A DNA stretch of 64,000 nt, taken from positions 63,279,393 through 63,343,392 of the forward strand of contig CM068581.1 of NCBI GenBank assembly GCA_035048485.1, given 5' to 3'. Positions 43,100 through 56,469 of this stretch are shown piece after piece (position 1 is the stretch's first letter; each line of letters starts with the position of its first letter). The notes beneath the pieces are model-generated. The model saw nothing but the letters and a program-made list of their open reading frames with translations, was not told the origin of the DNA and made no database searches. The position numbers and the translations under genes were made by a program. Source of the DNA: Pteria penguin (taxonomy: Eukaryota > Mollusca > Bivalvia > Pterioida > Pteriidae).

Positions 43100-43800
43100 C
43101 GTTCATAAAGGTATTTTAACTTTAAATTCAAAGCTGTACAATACTTTACAAAGGACTTATCGCAGAAAGTAAAAATGTAGAAGAAAAGTGTTATTGATTC
43201 AACATTTGACAATTGAAGTAATTGCAAATACATGTATTTCTAATTAATTACAATGGAAGTCAAAGAATTTTCGTAATACAATATGACAAATTAATGTCTT
43301 GGCATCAAAACACTTTTATATGTAATCAAGATAATTATTCTTAACCTATGTGCATTGTTGCAATTATCAAAATGTCAAGATTATAATGTATTGCGAGTGA
43401 GTGCTACATGAGATAAATCAAAATAATTTTTATTGTGAAATGCCTATGTTTGTGAGAAGACATATTAAAGACAAGGTCGAATATGTAATTACATTTTCAT
43501 TTTATCGTCGCATAGAGCTGTTTGTAAATTCTTCTAATCCCTCAGGTGTTGTACATCCTTGTTCCTGTTCACTACAAACTCATATTTCTATATGATTACA
43601 ATCATGAATCCAGGAAGGATTAAGGCGATTTGAAATGTTTTCAAACAACGATATTTTGTAACGATGTATTTTCTACAGGTGGGGCGACAGAGGATTGACA
43701 ACCTTTTCCTGACAGTACAGTAAATGGTTTACTGGATCCGTTCATCGTTTGCAACATATTGTTTGATTTTTGTTTTACGTCACTCAAGGGGTTATTACAC
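43100..43800. other. 3' flank, nothing recognised
   Basis: AT-rich; part may be the 3' UTR of the two-exon gene. Confidence 0.4.
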
Positions 43801-43869
43801 CGATAAAATATCCAATTGCCTCAAAATTTCAAAATACTTACTCTTACAATTAAAAAGGAGGTAAATTTC

Positions 43870-44250
43870 AATATTAAGGTTGGGAACTCAAAGGCTGTGA
43901 CCTTAAATGAATGTCCTAGTTTATCTATATGTGAAACTGAAGGCTATAGACCTTACTTTGTTGAAGTAGGAAATGTCAATGTCAAGGCCTATAGGTCAAA
44001 AGTCACAGTATCAAATGAAAGCTATAGTAATTGGGTATCTATGTATGAGAAATCAGATCTCCTTAATAGTAAAGAGAGATAGTAAAAGTTAAAAAGTAGT
44101 AAATTAAGGTCAAAGTCACTAGGTCAAATATCAAGTTATCAGTAGATGACACTTATCAAAAGTATCTATGTTTGAAATATCAACGCCCTATCCATATCTA
44201 TACTACTAATATGCTCTTTCAGAATTTCACAGGACGGACAGACGGATATA
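43870..44250 (+). repeat. AGGTCA-rich dispersed repeat
   Basis: Contains 'gctgtgacctta', 'aatgtcaaggcctataggtc', 'attaaggtcaaagtcacta' and 'ggtcaaat', and ends in 'caggacggacagacgg'. The order resembles 2808-3175. Confidence 0.7.
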
Positions 44251-44259
44251 GTGATTACG

Positions 44260-44970
44260 TATAATTATTACTATACTGCTTCTACCTTAAACATAACGAA
44301 ATCGGTGACATGAATATTTGAATGACGCTCATCTGCGACCCAAAACTTCCATTTCATATAAATTCTTAGTTTGAATGACCGTTTGAAAAATGGATAGATT
44401 AGAATCCATTACATAATGTACACTTTTATTTGAAATAGCAAATTTAACAACTTCAGTATCATAGACAAACAGTTTGAAAGGTACACACGATTCTTCAAAG
44501 TGGATTGTTATTTATAACATTCACTACAGAGACCTGTTCTATATACATTTGCGTGTTGACACTGCGTCTCAGTGGATTAAATACAGAAAATAATGTAATA
44601 CTGCGAATTCCTTATCTCAAATCTATTACAGTTTTAGGATTAAACGGCATTAAGAATGGATTTAGAAATATTTAATAGTATTTACTCTTTAGGTTTTATA
44701 CGTAAACTTACACTTAAATACGTAAATATTTATTTTTATGTTAAGTTCTAAGGTTGATGTATCTTTTTTAGTTACTGGGAAAGGAAAAACACTCTAGAAA
44801 CTTAACAAATTATAATAAGAATTGATAACTATCAATGACAACTATCTACGATATTTTGATCCAGGACAGATAAACAATTGCATTATCATTAGAGTTCAGT
44901 TGTATAATAGAATAAAGGTATTATAATTGTAAGACCATATACATGTTACACCTGTTTAAAGTCACCAGAA
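44260..44970. other. Intergenic sequence, nothing recognised
   Basis: AT-rich without exon signals. Confidence 0.5.
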
Positions 44971-44974
44971 AAGA

Positions 44975-45262
44975 TAAGGTAGAAAAGTGGTCACATAAAA
45001 CAGGCGGTCTCTTAATACAGGTTGATTTTGTACAGACAATTAGGAGAAAGCAACAGAGAAACATGGTCGTTTAAGACAGATGATTAATAAAAGACAAGAT
45101 TGAAAAGTGGTCGCTTAGGATAGGTGGTTTCTTAAGACAGGTTGATTGAAAAGTGGTCGTTTAGGACAGGGGATGTTGTGGTACAGGTTTATTTCGTACA
45201 GAAAAGGGGAACAGAGAAAGGTGGTTGTGAAAGACAGGTGGTTGCTTAATCCAGGTGGGTTT
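44975..45262. repeat. Irregular minisatellite, GGTCGCTTAGGACAGGTGG type
   Basis: At least six diverged modules contain 'gaaaagtggtc', 'cttaagacaggttgatt' or 'ggacaggtggtt'. The modules vary in spacing. Confidence 0.85.
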
Positions 45263-45479
45263 TATAGCAGTTTTGGCAGTATAACAATATTAATTTAGCA
45301 TTTCGACATATTATATGACCTTTGGATGCTAAAGACCGAAACTGTGGAATTCCAAACAAAGAAAAAAAAAATAGAAAATGAGAATACAATGATGGAACTA
45401 AGTGTAAGATATTACCCAGAATGTAAAGCGACAAAAATAAGATTTTTTTAACGACCTAATGTACATGTAATTGATTTAT

Positions 45480-46240
45480 AATAAAATTTCCTATGAAATA
45501 TATGATACAGGTGAAAAGTTCTTATGAGATGTTGTAATGTTTTTTGTACCTCATTAAGCACCGCTATGGTGGAGCACTGTAACCAGATAGACTTTTCATC
45601 GTTTGATTGTCATTAATGGGGAAATATAATTTGAAATTATGAATTCTATATGTAGATTGAATATGTCTATCATAAAAATTCAAGAGATGTTTTATGTCTT
45701 AGTTTGACCTTTAATTTCTGAAAATTAATATTCACCGAACATCAGGGACATAGAATAATATAAGAGATTTGAAAACAAGTAGCTATGTACCTACTACAAT
45801 GATTTAAATACAGAAAATGTGTTGTTTATAAATATAAAATAAGGGTTCAATATATATTGTAGAATATAAATACAGGTATATGAAAATATGAAGCAGTCTT
45901 AAGATGATATGATTTATAAGATCTGACATATCATGACACAAGGCTATCTGAAGTAAGGCTAAGGGACATTGCTATTATAGAAAGAGAAACTATGCATGCA
46001 TTTGGGATATCGCTAAGTGAACGTAAATCGGTATTTGTGTAATAAAACTTCACTTGTAGTAACAGAGTTTCTGAAAATATTATAGTTTTATAAATAGAAT
46101 GAATATATTTAAAGTGACAAATTCTTATATATCAGATAAGTCGGAAAATCGAGGTCCCTTGTAGCGGTAGATAACAGAATGTAAAATATCCTTCATTACT
46201 TGTAATGGGACTGATACATAGGTCTAGACGTAATAATCTT
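45480..46240. other. Intergenic sequence, nothing recognised
   Basis: No supported exon or repeat. Confidence 0.5.
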
Positions 46241-46250
46241 GGTATGACGT

Positions 46251-46281
46251 GAAAGAAAGAAAGAAAGAAAGAAAGAAAGAA
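46251..46281. repeat. (GAAA)n microsatellite
   Basis: About seven GAAA units. Confidence 0.95.
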
Positions 46282-46924
46282 CGAGTGATTCACTAATGTT
46301 TACCAATGTTTAGTGACAATGTATAACTGATTCAAAGGACAGCAATAACTCGGAAGAAGTCCATTGAACTAGGAATAACCTCTCACAGTCTGGTTCTTCA
46401 AAGGTGGTCTCTGTATATGTTTAGTCAGACCGTATGTTAATTATGGTTTGAGGGGGATATATCTATGATAAACGAAAGTAACACCATAGTGCTCAGTAAT
46501 ACATAAAATCTGTTTGGTATGTGTGTTTTACCAACGTTTAAATTTCAATTTAAGTGTGATTCATCTTTAACAACGCCTTATTTTATAATCTGTGCTTAGC
46601 TTACTACCAAGAGTCGTGTAAATCCCTGTTAACTGTATATCATTGGCAGGAGACATCAAAATCGATTTATATAATGAATAAACCTGTATGGGTATGAAAA
46701 TTATTGTGGAATTAATGACATGAAAATCTACGACTGGAAATGATTTATTGATCAAACGCCAGGAGAAAGAGTGTTTGCCATTTATGATGTATATTGTATA
46801 AATTATTGTTTTAATCAGGACAAGATAAACTTGAAAATCTTCTTTTTTGTATAGAGTCAGCATTAATATCATGTAAAATGCTAGTCAGTAAGGAACGTCT
46901 TGTATACAAGACAAAATAGAAACA

Positions 46925-47005
46925 CGGGCTATTACGGTCCCCTGGAAGGACCAGTGGTAGAATGAGGCGCCATTGAGAGGCAAGCGTCTCCTGCTGATCG
47001 GTCAA
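46925..47005. mobile_element. Possible short repeat element
   Basis: GC-richer islet with 'gaatgaggcgccattgagag' and 'caagcgtctcctgctgatc'. It differs sharply in composition from its flanks and looks like a SINE fragment, but no second copy is present here. Confidence 0.3.
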
Positions 47006-47019
47006 ACCCGCCGTATTGC

Positions 47020-49500
47020 CATAGAATGATACAAGCTAGTAGAATTGTAATCATATCAAATGGTAACGGTATAACCTTAGTCACAATCTGTAAAAATGTA
47101 TGAAGAGTTGAGTGGCCTGATATTGTACTATCACAATGCAATCTGTTTAATAAGTACTACAATCAAATAAGGAGGTATATAGGGGTAAGTGTGTATATAT
47201 GATACCAGTTACTTGTACAGATGAAACCATATGATGTAATGTAGAATCAGGTAGTAATACGTAAGCTAGCTTCCTCAAAACTATATACATTAGGAGGTAA
47301 GTTTAATTTTGTGGTTTGGAAGATTTAGGAGTATAACAGACAAGATAATTTTATGCAACTTATGCTGAAAAGTGTGTGTGGTATCATACTTATAACCCCC
47401 TCCTGTTCCCTTTTATATACACCCTTGAAGTCAACATGGCATACAATTATTTAGTGCCAATTATTAATATCAGAGGTTAGATTTAAGGTTACTGCATGCC
47501 TAGAATTTGAAATATTTCTTAAATGAATTGTCCAAACAAATATTATGTACACATTACCGATGGATTTGAGGTGGGGGTTTTAGATACCAAACACAGAATT
47601 TTATAGGCACCATCAGAAAGTCACCTTTATTCCTTAATGATACATGGCCGACTAACTTCATTAGGCACAGTCTGGATATAGCTATATAACATATCAAAGA
47701 ATCGGATCTATGTCACACTGAACAAAGATATAGAAATGCCGACATTTTATTATGGTAAATTTTACTTTCTATTTCAGATTTTTTTTGTATAGAAGTCCTC
47801 GATGTTGCTGAAGTTTTTCCAAAGTCTAGTATTTTTCATTATTATTTCATACCAACATAATATGTGTATTTCTTTGCAGAAAGCATTATTTATAGTATTT
47901 ATCAGAGTAACATTGTCTTGAAGAAAAAAATGTGTATGATTCCGCACGTTATCACAGATGTTTTCCGGAGATTTTGGAGATGTTCAGTTGACAAATGTTT
48001 AATACAAGAATGATCTTTGCAATGATAGTAAAAAGTGTTTTTAGATTTGTTCAGTGATTTTTATACTGTATGCACACATGTATTTTTGTAGTTTCTTTCC
48101 ATATTGTACACATATTTTTAATGTGTTTTACTGTGAAGCGCACTAGAGTGACTACTTTTCGATCATTTTGCTTTCAACACTGCTCTTCAAATATTACTAT
48201 ATTTTGAGAATTCCAATCATTTGGCCACGAGCATCACGGAAGAGACATAAATTGTCGATATGCGCATATGGTGCACTAAATTATAAGGTATATATGTTCT
48301 ATATTTATTTTATTATAATGCGCTATATAAGTTATTGTATTGTATTGTAAGAAGTAACCCGTCAAAATGTCCAGGAATTTCAGAGAATGAAGATAGTAGA
48401 ATAAAGATGAAAACTCTATTAACGTTTGAATCCAAAAACCTATTACCATAAAGTAAACAAATTTCCCTTGTCAGGGTTGAACATCTCTTATATTAAGCCT
48501 TTTGTAACATGCACAGGAGATTTGTCAACATCTGCATTATTGTGGAATACATTGACTATATTGTGTATTCTGATGAGATGTTTTTCTGAGTTGTATCTCA
48601 ATGAGAGTTTGTATTATGCAGTACACTTGTAGATTCTTTTTAAAGTCAGTTTATAGGGAAACATAAAGAGGAAGTGGGGTTTTTTTTCTAATTATAAGAA
48701 GTAAGACATAGATTTAAATATACGATTACATAAAAATCGCGGATAATATAATAGAACCAAATATTTTTATATGCATTTTAGGGCCATGTATGTATAGACA
48801 TTTCAGAGTCATGGATCATTTTTCAGAATATGGTGTCTACACTCTTTCACCACTTTTTGAATTTCCATACGAAACAGTAGAAGACAAGTGGGACAAGTGA
48901 GACAAACGTAGTATCAAATCCTATTCATAATTACCATCATAACCTTAATTGCAATTGCTTTTGGTTAGACGAACACCATTTGAAATTTTGCTTATATGTA
49001 TAATCAGTTTATTGAAATTGAGGTGGACATAATTAAAGTTGATTTTTCTGTTCCATTATTCGATTTTAATGATTGTTCTGTGTGGAGGTGATTCCATAAA
49101 AGCTTGTTGCTTTCTAACCATTACTCCGTGACATAATCCACGAAGTATTCAAGTGTCGTGTTCCATGTCCTCTATTGAGTGGAACCATGTATCTTCTACA
49201 GGTGGTATTGAGACTGGAAAACACTGCTGATCTTCTGATGAACACTTAAGTCTCTTGGCCCTATCTGTACGGAGCAATGATTTCTAAGGATTGAGTCCCC
49301 CGCCAAATGAATTGAGTGCAATGAAAAAAGAATCCCTTCTGTTCTGCTGCATTCTGAATAGGGTTGCGTACTTAAAATACATCGTCATCGTTCATTCTTA
49401 GCTAGTGAATCATTCAACACAATGTTTTAAATCATTGATAATTTTGATTATATGTATAGGCTATTACATTGTTCATAACTGCAGTATCAACTTTAGCTTA
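47020..49500. other. Intergenic sequence, nothing recognised
   Basis: Long AT-rich stretch with no supported exon or repeat. Confidence 0.5.
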
Positions 49501-49510
49501 AGTGATATAC

Positions 49511-49618
<108 letters not shown>

Positions 49619-49619
49619 A

Positions 49620-51030
49620 AATCGTCATTTATTTATTGTATTTAGAGTGACGCAGATAATGAGTTATAACAATTAACAATTGCAAATCGAAAATAAAGTT
49701 TAAATCAAGAGTAGCATTATTACGGACAATGGAAATAATAAAACACAGAAATCATCTAGTACATCGCTATCAAAATGTAACTATAAATAGGAGAAAAGTG
49801 AATAAAGATTTGCAAAAGTGGGAAAACGTACATTAACCCAGCATATTCAATGCATATGTAAAGATTTTGTTTGTGTTAACCTGACTAGGTTCTCTGCATT
49901 CTTAAAATAAAAACTGTAATTTATCCTTAGATGTAATTGCATTTATGAGTAATGCTGTTTTTACTGTTTCCAATCTTGTCATAGACATCAAAAGTCTTAA
50001 TTTTTTTCGTATAAATATAAATCATATGTGCAATATTTTAAATATTCTAGAGATTCAAACAAGGAAAAGAAAGATAACTCTTTGAAAAGTGGCATGAAGA
50101 TACCATGTTTTGTTTGTCGACCTTATAGTGGTCAGTTGACGAAAATGAGAAGATTCGAAGATGAATTTTGTTAAAATTACCATATTTTCACTCCGTATTT
50201 ACTTGATCGGACGATATATTGTTTTTGTTGCATACATATATGACCAAAAACGTTCTAGAATCATAAATACAATACGCAAGACCGCAAACACTTATTCCCT
50301 TCATGTTCTGAATTTTAGTTACCTACGAAATCTATTGTTCTAAACTTGGGCAAATTTTCTGCCCTTTAGAGAACAAAAGAATGGTGTGTATAAAAGCACG
50401 GTCAATCAGTTATTACGATCGTGCGTACTGGATGTAAAAGTATATTTCTTTCTTCACCTTGCGAGACCAGTGGTTTTCTTAGAGAGATCTGGTTTTACTA
50501 CCTCTAACATATGTCACCACCAAATGGATGTTATTATCCTAGCATGGCCTTAGATAATTACTGACAAACACACAAAGAGAAGAAAATAGCTTTCTCTGTT
50601 TAAGAATGTTCACAGCAGACCCTTGCTAAAATTCTTAATTAGAATAACAGTTTTATCGCCATTTGTGGAGAAAAAGCTCGATGAACATAAATTCTCTTAA
50701 CGACTCTGACAAGTAAATGAAGCAGACATCAAAACAGCAAACACCATTTCTCACAGTACATCTATTTAACTGCAATCTGAGCACAATGTTATAATGAACA
50801 GTAAAAGCAATTGGCTACAATTAGCCATATGAAAACACAATGTTTGACGTCACCAATGAAGGAATGACCTAAATTAACAAGAGGGTGTTATGGTACGTCT
50901 TTAAATATTTTTCATCTCATTAATATTACATTAATATAAAATTTGATGCACCTGATTTAAGAGGAGTTTGAATTTTTGTTATATGTATTTTGGTCGTAAA
51001 ACACTGCAGCGTTATTTTCACCTATTTGGA
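49620..51030. other. Intergenic sequence, nothing recognised
   Basis: No supported feature. Confidence 0.5.
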
Positions 51031-51037
51031 GGAGGTT

Positions 51038-51309
51038 TGATTGATTGATTTTTGTTTAACGTCACACCACGAATATTTCACGTATATGGTGACGTCATCT
51101 GCCTGATGCGGGGTATACAAATTTTGACCTTTGCAACGTACCCACACGAAGCATTAAGGGATCTTTAACATGCTATGCATACCCCGACACAGGGTCTCGG
51201 TTTTTACTGTCTCATCTGAAAGACAGGACACCGACATGACCAGAGCGGGACTCGAACCCCGGCCTCCCGATCAGGAGGCGAGCGCGATACCACTAGCCCA
51301 CGCCGGCCT
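51038..51309 (-). mobile_element. Family-A SINE, full length, well-preserved Pol III promoter
   Basis: The minus-strand head reads GGCCGGCGTGGGCTAGTGG, then a perfect B box GGTTCGAGTCC (plus strand GGACTCGAACC). The body has 'tatatggtgacgtcatctgc', 'ctttgcaacgtacc' and 'tcatctgaaagacaggacac'. The tail is a short (GATT)n at 51038-51050. It is one of the least degraded copies here. Confidence 0.95.
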
Positions 51310-51702
51310 TATTTGGAGGAGGAACCACGTCTATCCTGCAATAAAGTTAGACCCTCACCAAGAACATTGGCATAGCTTCCCATTGCGCATCAATTCTGTA
51401 CAAATGACAAAAGATTATAGTGGGGTTTTGAAGATTTATGCTTTTTCGACAGCTAAACTCTCAAATTATGTTAGAAAGTATATTATAAAACAGAACAGTA
51501 TTTCCTCTACTGTTCCGACCACCAAACCCGTATGCCCGAATTATTTGATTATTTCTAACGATATCATTGATATTCTAATTCATGCCTGTTCAATTAACCT
51601 TTGTTTTGTCATATTACATTTGTTTCCTTCATAATTCCCAATGAAATGTTCATCATAATGGTCAGTACAATGATAACACTTTCATTTAAATTGAATTTAT
51701 TC

Positions 51703-51752
51703 TGTCATATTCTGCCTTGCTGAATTTTGTCATATTCTGCCTTGCTGAATTT
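51703..51752. repeat. Perfect 25-bp tandem duplication
   Basis: TGTCATATTCTGCCTTGCTG plus AATTT occurs twice head to tail without mismatch, implying a recent duplication. Confidence 0.95.
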
Positions 51753-51759
51753 TGCTATT

Positions 51760-54400
51760 GAAATCCATGTCGAATTTTGGCAAGAATTGATAGATAATGC
51801 CGCCTATGTATCAGGTAATGTTATTTCTCAGTAACGACTATTTCCATGACCCTGTATTCAGAAATATTCCAATTGTCGCGATTCTAGGAGTATGGACTCT
51901 GTGAACTGGATAGTCACTGTGTCACCTGTCCATTTTCAGTGAGCTCTGGAAATGACACAAAATGTATGAAATACACAAAATATGTACAAATCTTAGAGTG
52001 ACGAAGTTTGTAAATCAATTATTTTACAAAATTCAAATACAGTTACAAATAATTTCTTTATTTATAGCACTGTCCTCATGTGCTCTTTGTGTCCTCCTCC
52101 TTTCTGATCATTTTAGTAATTACTTTGGTCATCAGATATTTTTTTTATTCCACACTTTGGGGTTGGAGCAGCACTCAAAAGACATGATTTTCTCATATAT
52201 ATATCTGTTTTATTTTTACCTCATATGTTTGTTTTATTAATATGTACATTTAACAAGTGTATTTGCTGAAACACTGCAAGACTGGAAATAATTGATCATA
52301 TACTGTAATTTAATATTCAAAGAAGAGTGGACACTGGTGAGCTCACAATTGTGCTATTTTAAGTAAATTGACAAATTCAGAAAGGAATGTCAAAGAAAAT
52401 AATAGTCCGTCTTTTATAAAATTTATTCATATTAGTATAAATGTTTAAAAAAAATTCCAGCAAATATTCCTTTTGTAAGAATCAATATGGTAATTGTTTA
52501 TTCATTACAGTTTGTAGGGTATCATAATATCATATATCAATACTTATTCATAATTAATAAAATCCCTGTCTTCATATTATATTGTTGAAGCATTTGAATC
52601 ATTTGTTACATGTTATTTCGAAACTGCTACCATACATGCGGTTCTATCAGAATCATAAATGTGGGTTCATATACCTTATATAGGTAATATGCACTGATCA
52701 CCCAGATCAAATTAATATTATTCTTGATATACATATTTGTAAATCCTCCATAAGATATAATTCAATAAAATTTCATAGGCATTGTAGTATATGGAATTCA
52801 TTGTACATACATGTAAAGTATAGAAATCGAATAAAAAAGTGTAGTTTTGAGTTACACTGGGATTATTAAACCCGTGTGTATTTTGAGGCTACACGTCGTC
52901 AGTGGTGGAGGAAACAAGAGTACCTGTCAATACCACATATCTCTGACGGGCACACCATCAAACGTGCTCCCATTAGGATTCTTAAAGGAGAAAATATTAC
53001 GCCCATTAATGTCTGATATATCTTGATATCCTTTACACATCAATTGCATTTAAAAATCTGCTTAGAATGACATGATTTCAGTGCTGTATTGGAAGTATAG
53101 ACATATCTATATAATGTCAAATTTATTATAGACCAACAGAGAGACAGATATTATAATGGTGAAAAGGTATTTCACAAAAGAAAAAAGTAACGCGATTTAG
53201 GATTCATACAAAGAGTTTGACATCTCTTCTCTTTTCCAGGTCAGCAAAGTGTGTGAAATCGAAAGGACATGAATAGACATCGTTCTCTGTCAAACATTTA
53301 TATCTACATGTACTTTCATTCTTTTAAACACTATATCTGAATACAAATTGCGAAAAAAAAAAAATCAGAATATTCTTACGATTGTACAAAAGTATAAAAC
53401 ACAAAGACGGACTTGAAAGGATAGACATATATGTAACATTGTAACAAAATTCCTTTTAAAGGATGGAAGAGTGTATATAACACCAATTGTGTAACTATTG
53501 TCACTTTTATTGACCGTCACAAGTCGGCATCGCAATCCACGTATAATTGATTCCACCACTTTGAGGAAGCGAATTTTGTCAAATTTTGTGACATTACAAT
53601 ATTTTGTCCGAGGTATGAACAGGCATCCGATTAAACATTTCTTGAGCGTAAATGGAAGGATCAATAAAAATTATTTGACGTCTTTGATCGTAATCATTTA
53701 GTTGTTACAACAAACGGGGCTTTGGTTGCTGTTGGAATGGGCAAATGGACATCATTTTGATTCGGCTTAGTTAAATTTTATTCTTAATGGTCAGGTTTCT
53801 TGATAGAAAATAGGACACAAATATTCATGCATAATAAAATTCCTTTAATTTTGAGTCGTAATGTCACATTTAGACACTAAATGGTAATAGACACAAAAAA
53901 AGGACGAACTGACCTTCGTTTGGCATACACTGCCTTACAAAGTCCTATAGTTAACAGGTCTATCGCTTGCATTGAATAAAACTTTCGCTAATATGAGATT
54001 TAATTGTCGGTCATAATTTGTGGATCGCTGATTAATAGGGTAATTTTAACTCTAACAGTTGAGCGTCGATCGCATGTATTGATTCATGAATAGAGAGCAA
54101 AGCGATATTTAAAGTCTCTATTTTAGAAAAACTACAGAGAAATTCACGATAGAAATCTTGACAAGGTAAATTCGAGAGAAATCTTATGGTCTAATTTCTC
54201 AGTCACAGTGGACTTAATTTTGGAAAGTTATGAGGCAAGGAGAATGTCGTGATGTGAATATTGTTATTTAGAGTTTATATCTAATGCACCTTATTTGTAA
54301 GTATCTTTTTCGTCTTATATACACGAGATTTAAATGTGAAATTTACTTTAGATCTAACCGACAACAAGAGAATTATAACCAACACGTTAATTGTATATAT
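51760..54400. other. Intergenic sequence, nothing recognised
   Basis: AT-rich without supported exon or repeat. Confidence 0.5.
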
Positions 54401-54776
54401 TAATGTTAATATCAAAATATGTTTTGAAATATTTTTATTACGAAGGCTTGACCGTTTAGCAGGAGATACTTAGTCTTTCTTGGAATCTGATCCCTTTCTG
54501 CCTTTTTTATTATGAATTAATGTGAATTTGTGTATATTAATGTTAATATGAAAATATGTTTTGAAATATTTTGTTTTGAAATATTTCTTTTTATCTTGAA
54601 GGTTTGGCCGGTTATATTTTCTATCTCGTCCTGTACTATAAATATTCTCTTTAGATTTTCGCTCGGAATCTGAACATTTTACTTTCACAATAAATAAAAT
54701 AGCACGATTTGGTAACAGTAGGTGTAACACTTCTTAAATGTTAATGTTAATGTCATAATGTATTTTGAAATATTTT
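54401..54776. repeat. Dispersed direct repeat, 3 copies of about 37 bp
   Basis: 'attaatgttaatatcaaaa' followed by 'tatgttttgaaatatttt' recurs near 54401, 54535 and 54739 with unrelated spacers. Confidence 0.8.
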
Positions 54777-54779
54777 ATC

Positions 54780-55760
54780 GTTTTGAATGTATTTGATTTA
54801 CGTGTATGTAAAGGCAAAGTACTTAAAATATGTCCGATCTGATCCTTTATCAAATGTTTCTCGATAAGACTATAGATATTTAAAAGTACTCAGTACTGGA
54901 TTTGTTCATATGTGTATACAAAACCACCAATCTTTCCACCTTTAACAAAACTAAAATCGATTAAACAAAAGATTTGATTAGCTGATTACATATTTCTTAT
55001 ATATACTACTATTTTATCCTGAATGGGGTCGATTAACATACAATAGGCTAAAACGATTGTCCTTTAAAGAATATTATTAATAAAAACCTTTAATAAGAAG
55101 ATCCAATACACAGATGAAAGTCATACATTAATACTATAGAAGGAAAATGTGAATTTGTGATCATCATTATTATAAATATACCCAAGCTTCGTATATTAAT
55201 ATTGAAGTCCAAATGTCTTTGGAGATGTTAAAAAAAGAGATGATTAAACATTTTTGAACCATCAATCCTTTCATCAATCCAATCCAATTGTAATCGGAAA
55301 TCGTACCACGACTGATGTAAAATCAAACAAAAAATCAACACATTCTTCCTAAATATTAGTATTATGAATAAATCCAAAGTTCCAAATTACGACCATATAC
55401 TCAATAGGATGGAGACGGGTTTGTGATCTCTCTCTCTCTGTGAGTGTTTGTGTTTTTTTTTTTTGTTTTTTGTACGATTAAAAATTTTCAAAAAGATCTA
55501 TTCATTTCGATATTTCTTAATATATGTACTTAAATCGCGCTATCTTATCTCTATAGCGTCACAAAACGCAGATCAGTGACATAATTTTAAGTGATTTTAC
55601 AAACTTTAACTTTGTTATTTGAAGTAGATATATTTTAAATCTCTTTAAAGATACGGGCCTTTCCAGTGTATCGTATGTTACATGTAGAATGGCTTATATT
55701 TTAACACGATAGTTGTTTGACATACACAATATTGGTAGACACAGATTTGAAGTTGCGCCT
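54780..55760. other. Intergenic sequence, nothing recognised
   Basis: No supported feature; a short CT-run lies at 55429-55440. Confidence 0.5.
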
Positions 55761-55764
55761 CTAT

Positions 55765-55876
55765 ATTTAAGAGGTTGCTTACCTCCTGCTTTCATGACAC
55801 GAAATGACTGACAAAATGTTAAAAGCGTCGTAAAACACCATTCAACCAACATACCAACCAACCAACCAACCAACCA
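55765..55876 (+). mobile_element. Family-B SINE, 3' part
   Basis: 'gaggttgcttacctcctgct', 'atgacacgaaatgactgac', 'gttaaaagcgtcgtaaaac' and an (ACCA)n tail match the 3' half of 58383-58545. Confidence 0.8.
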
Positions 55877-56154
55877 CATAACTGATCAACCAACAGTACC
55901 TTTGAGTTGTACCAGTGTTTTGATGCTGTGTGGACTGTGATACTTCTTTATCCTAAGTTTATCCACATTCATTAAAATAACCAAGTTCTGACCTATTCTA
56001 GCGTCTCATGTATGTTTTCGGTATTTATGGCGGATATGGCAAGTCAAGCTGTAGATCTTCACAATGAAAACACCCTTTATGGTCATATCTTGTAAAGGGA
56101 TTACCTGGGGGTTTTTTTTACAATTCCCATTCTCTACGTTTTCGCGCAATGTAA

Positions 56155-56345
56155 GTTTTTGTGTAAAGGTCATATCTGAGTCTTCCTTTGGGTGACCTTT
56201 ATACACTTACTGCCAATGTGTATGTAGATAATATATCACACAGTTGTTGTCCATGACCCAAGGGTGTGTCATGACCTCGAACCAAGGACATATTCACAAG
56301 GTCAAGGTCAGAGTGCACACATACCAGATTGTTGTCATTGATTAT
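56155..56345 (+). repeat. AGGTCA-rich dispersed repeat
   Basis: Contains 'aaaggtcatatctgag', 'gggtgacctttatac', 'catgacctcgaaccaagg' and 'cacaaggtcaaggtcagag'. Confidence 0.6.
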
Positions 56346-56469
56346 ACCTCACAATCTACAAGTTGGACATCCATCACACTCATACCAGTGATGTATCTTG
56401 GGAGAAATTATTGCATGTTTCAACTTTATTGCTGCGGGGAGTATTTGTCCCATAAGACGGCGTAGTTAA

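Noticed and set aside
51245..51309. Possible genuine tRNA gene
   Set aside because: The tRNA-like part is joined to a SINE body and tail and repeats at many loci, so it is a SINE head.
51170..51634. 154-codon plus-strand open frame
   Set aside because: The first third is antisense SINE, the rest has no coding character or splice signals.
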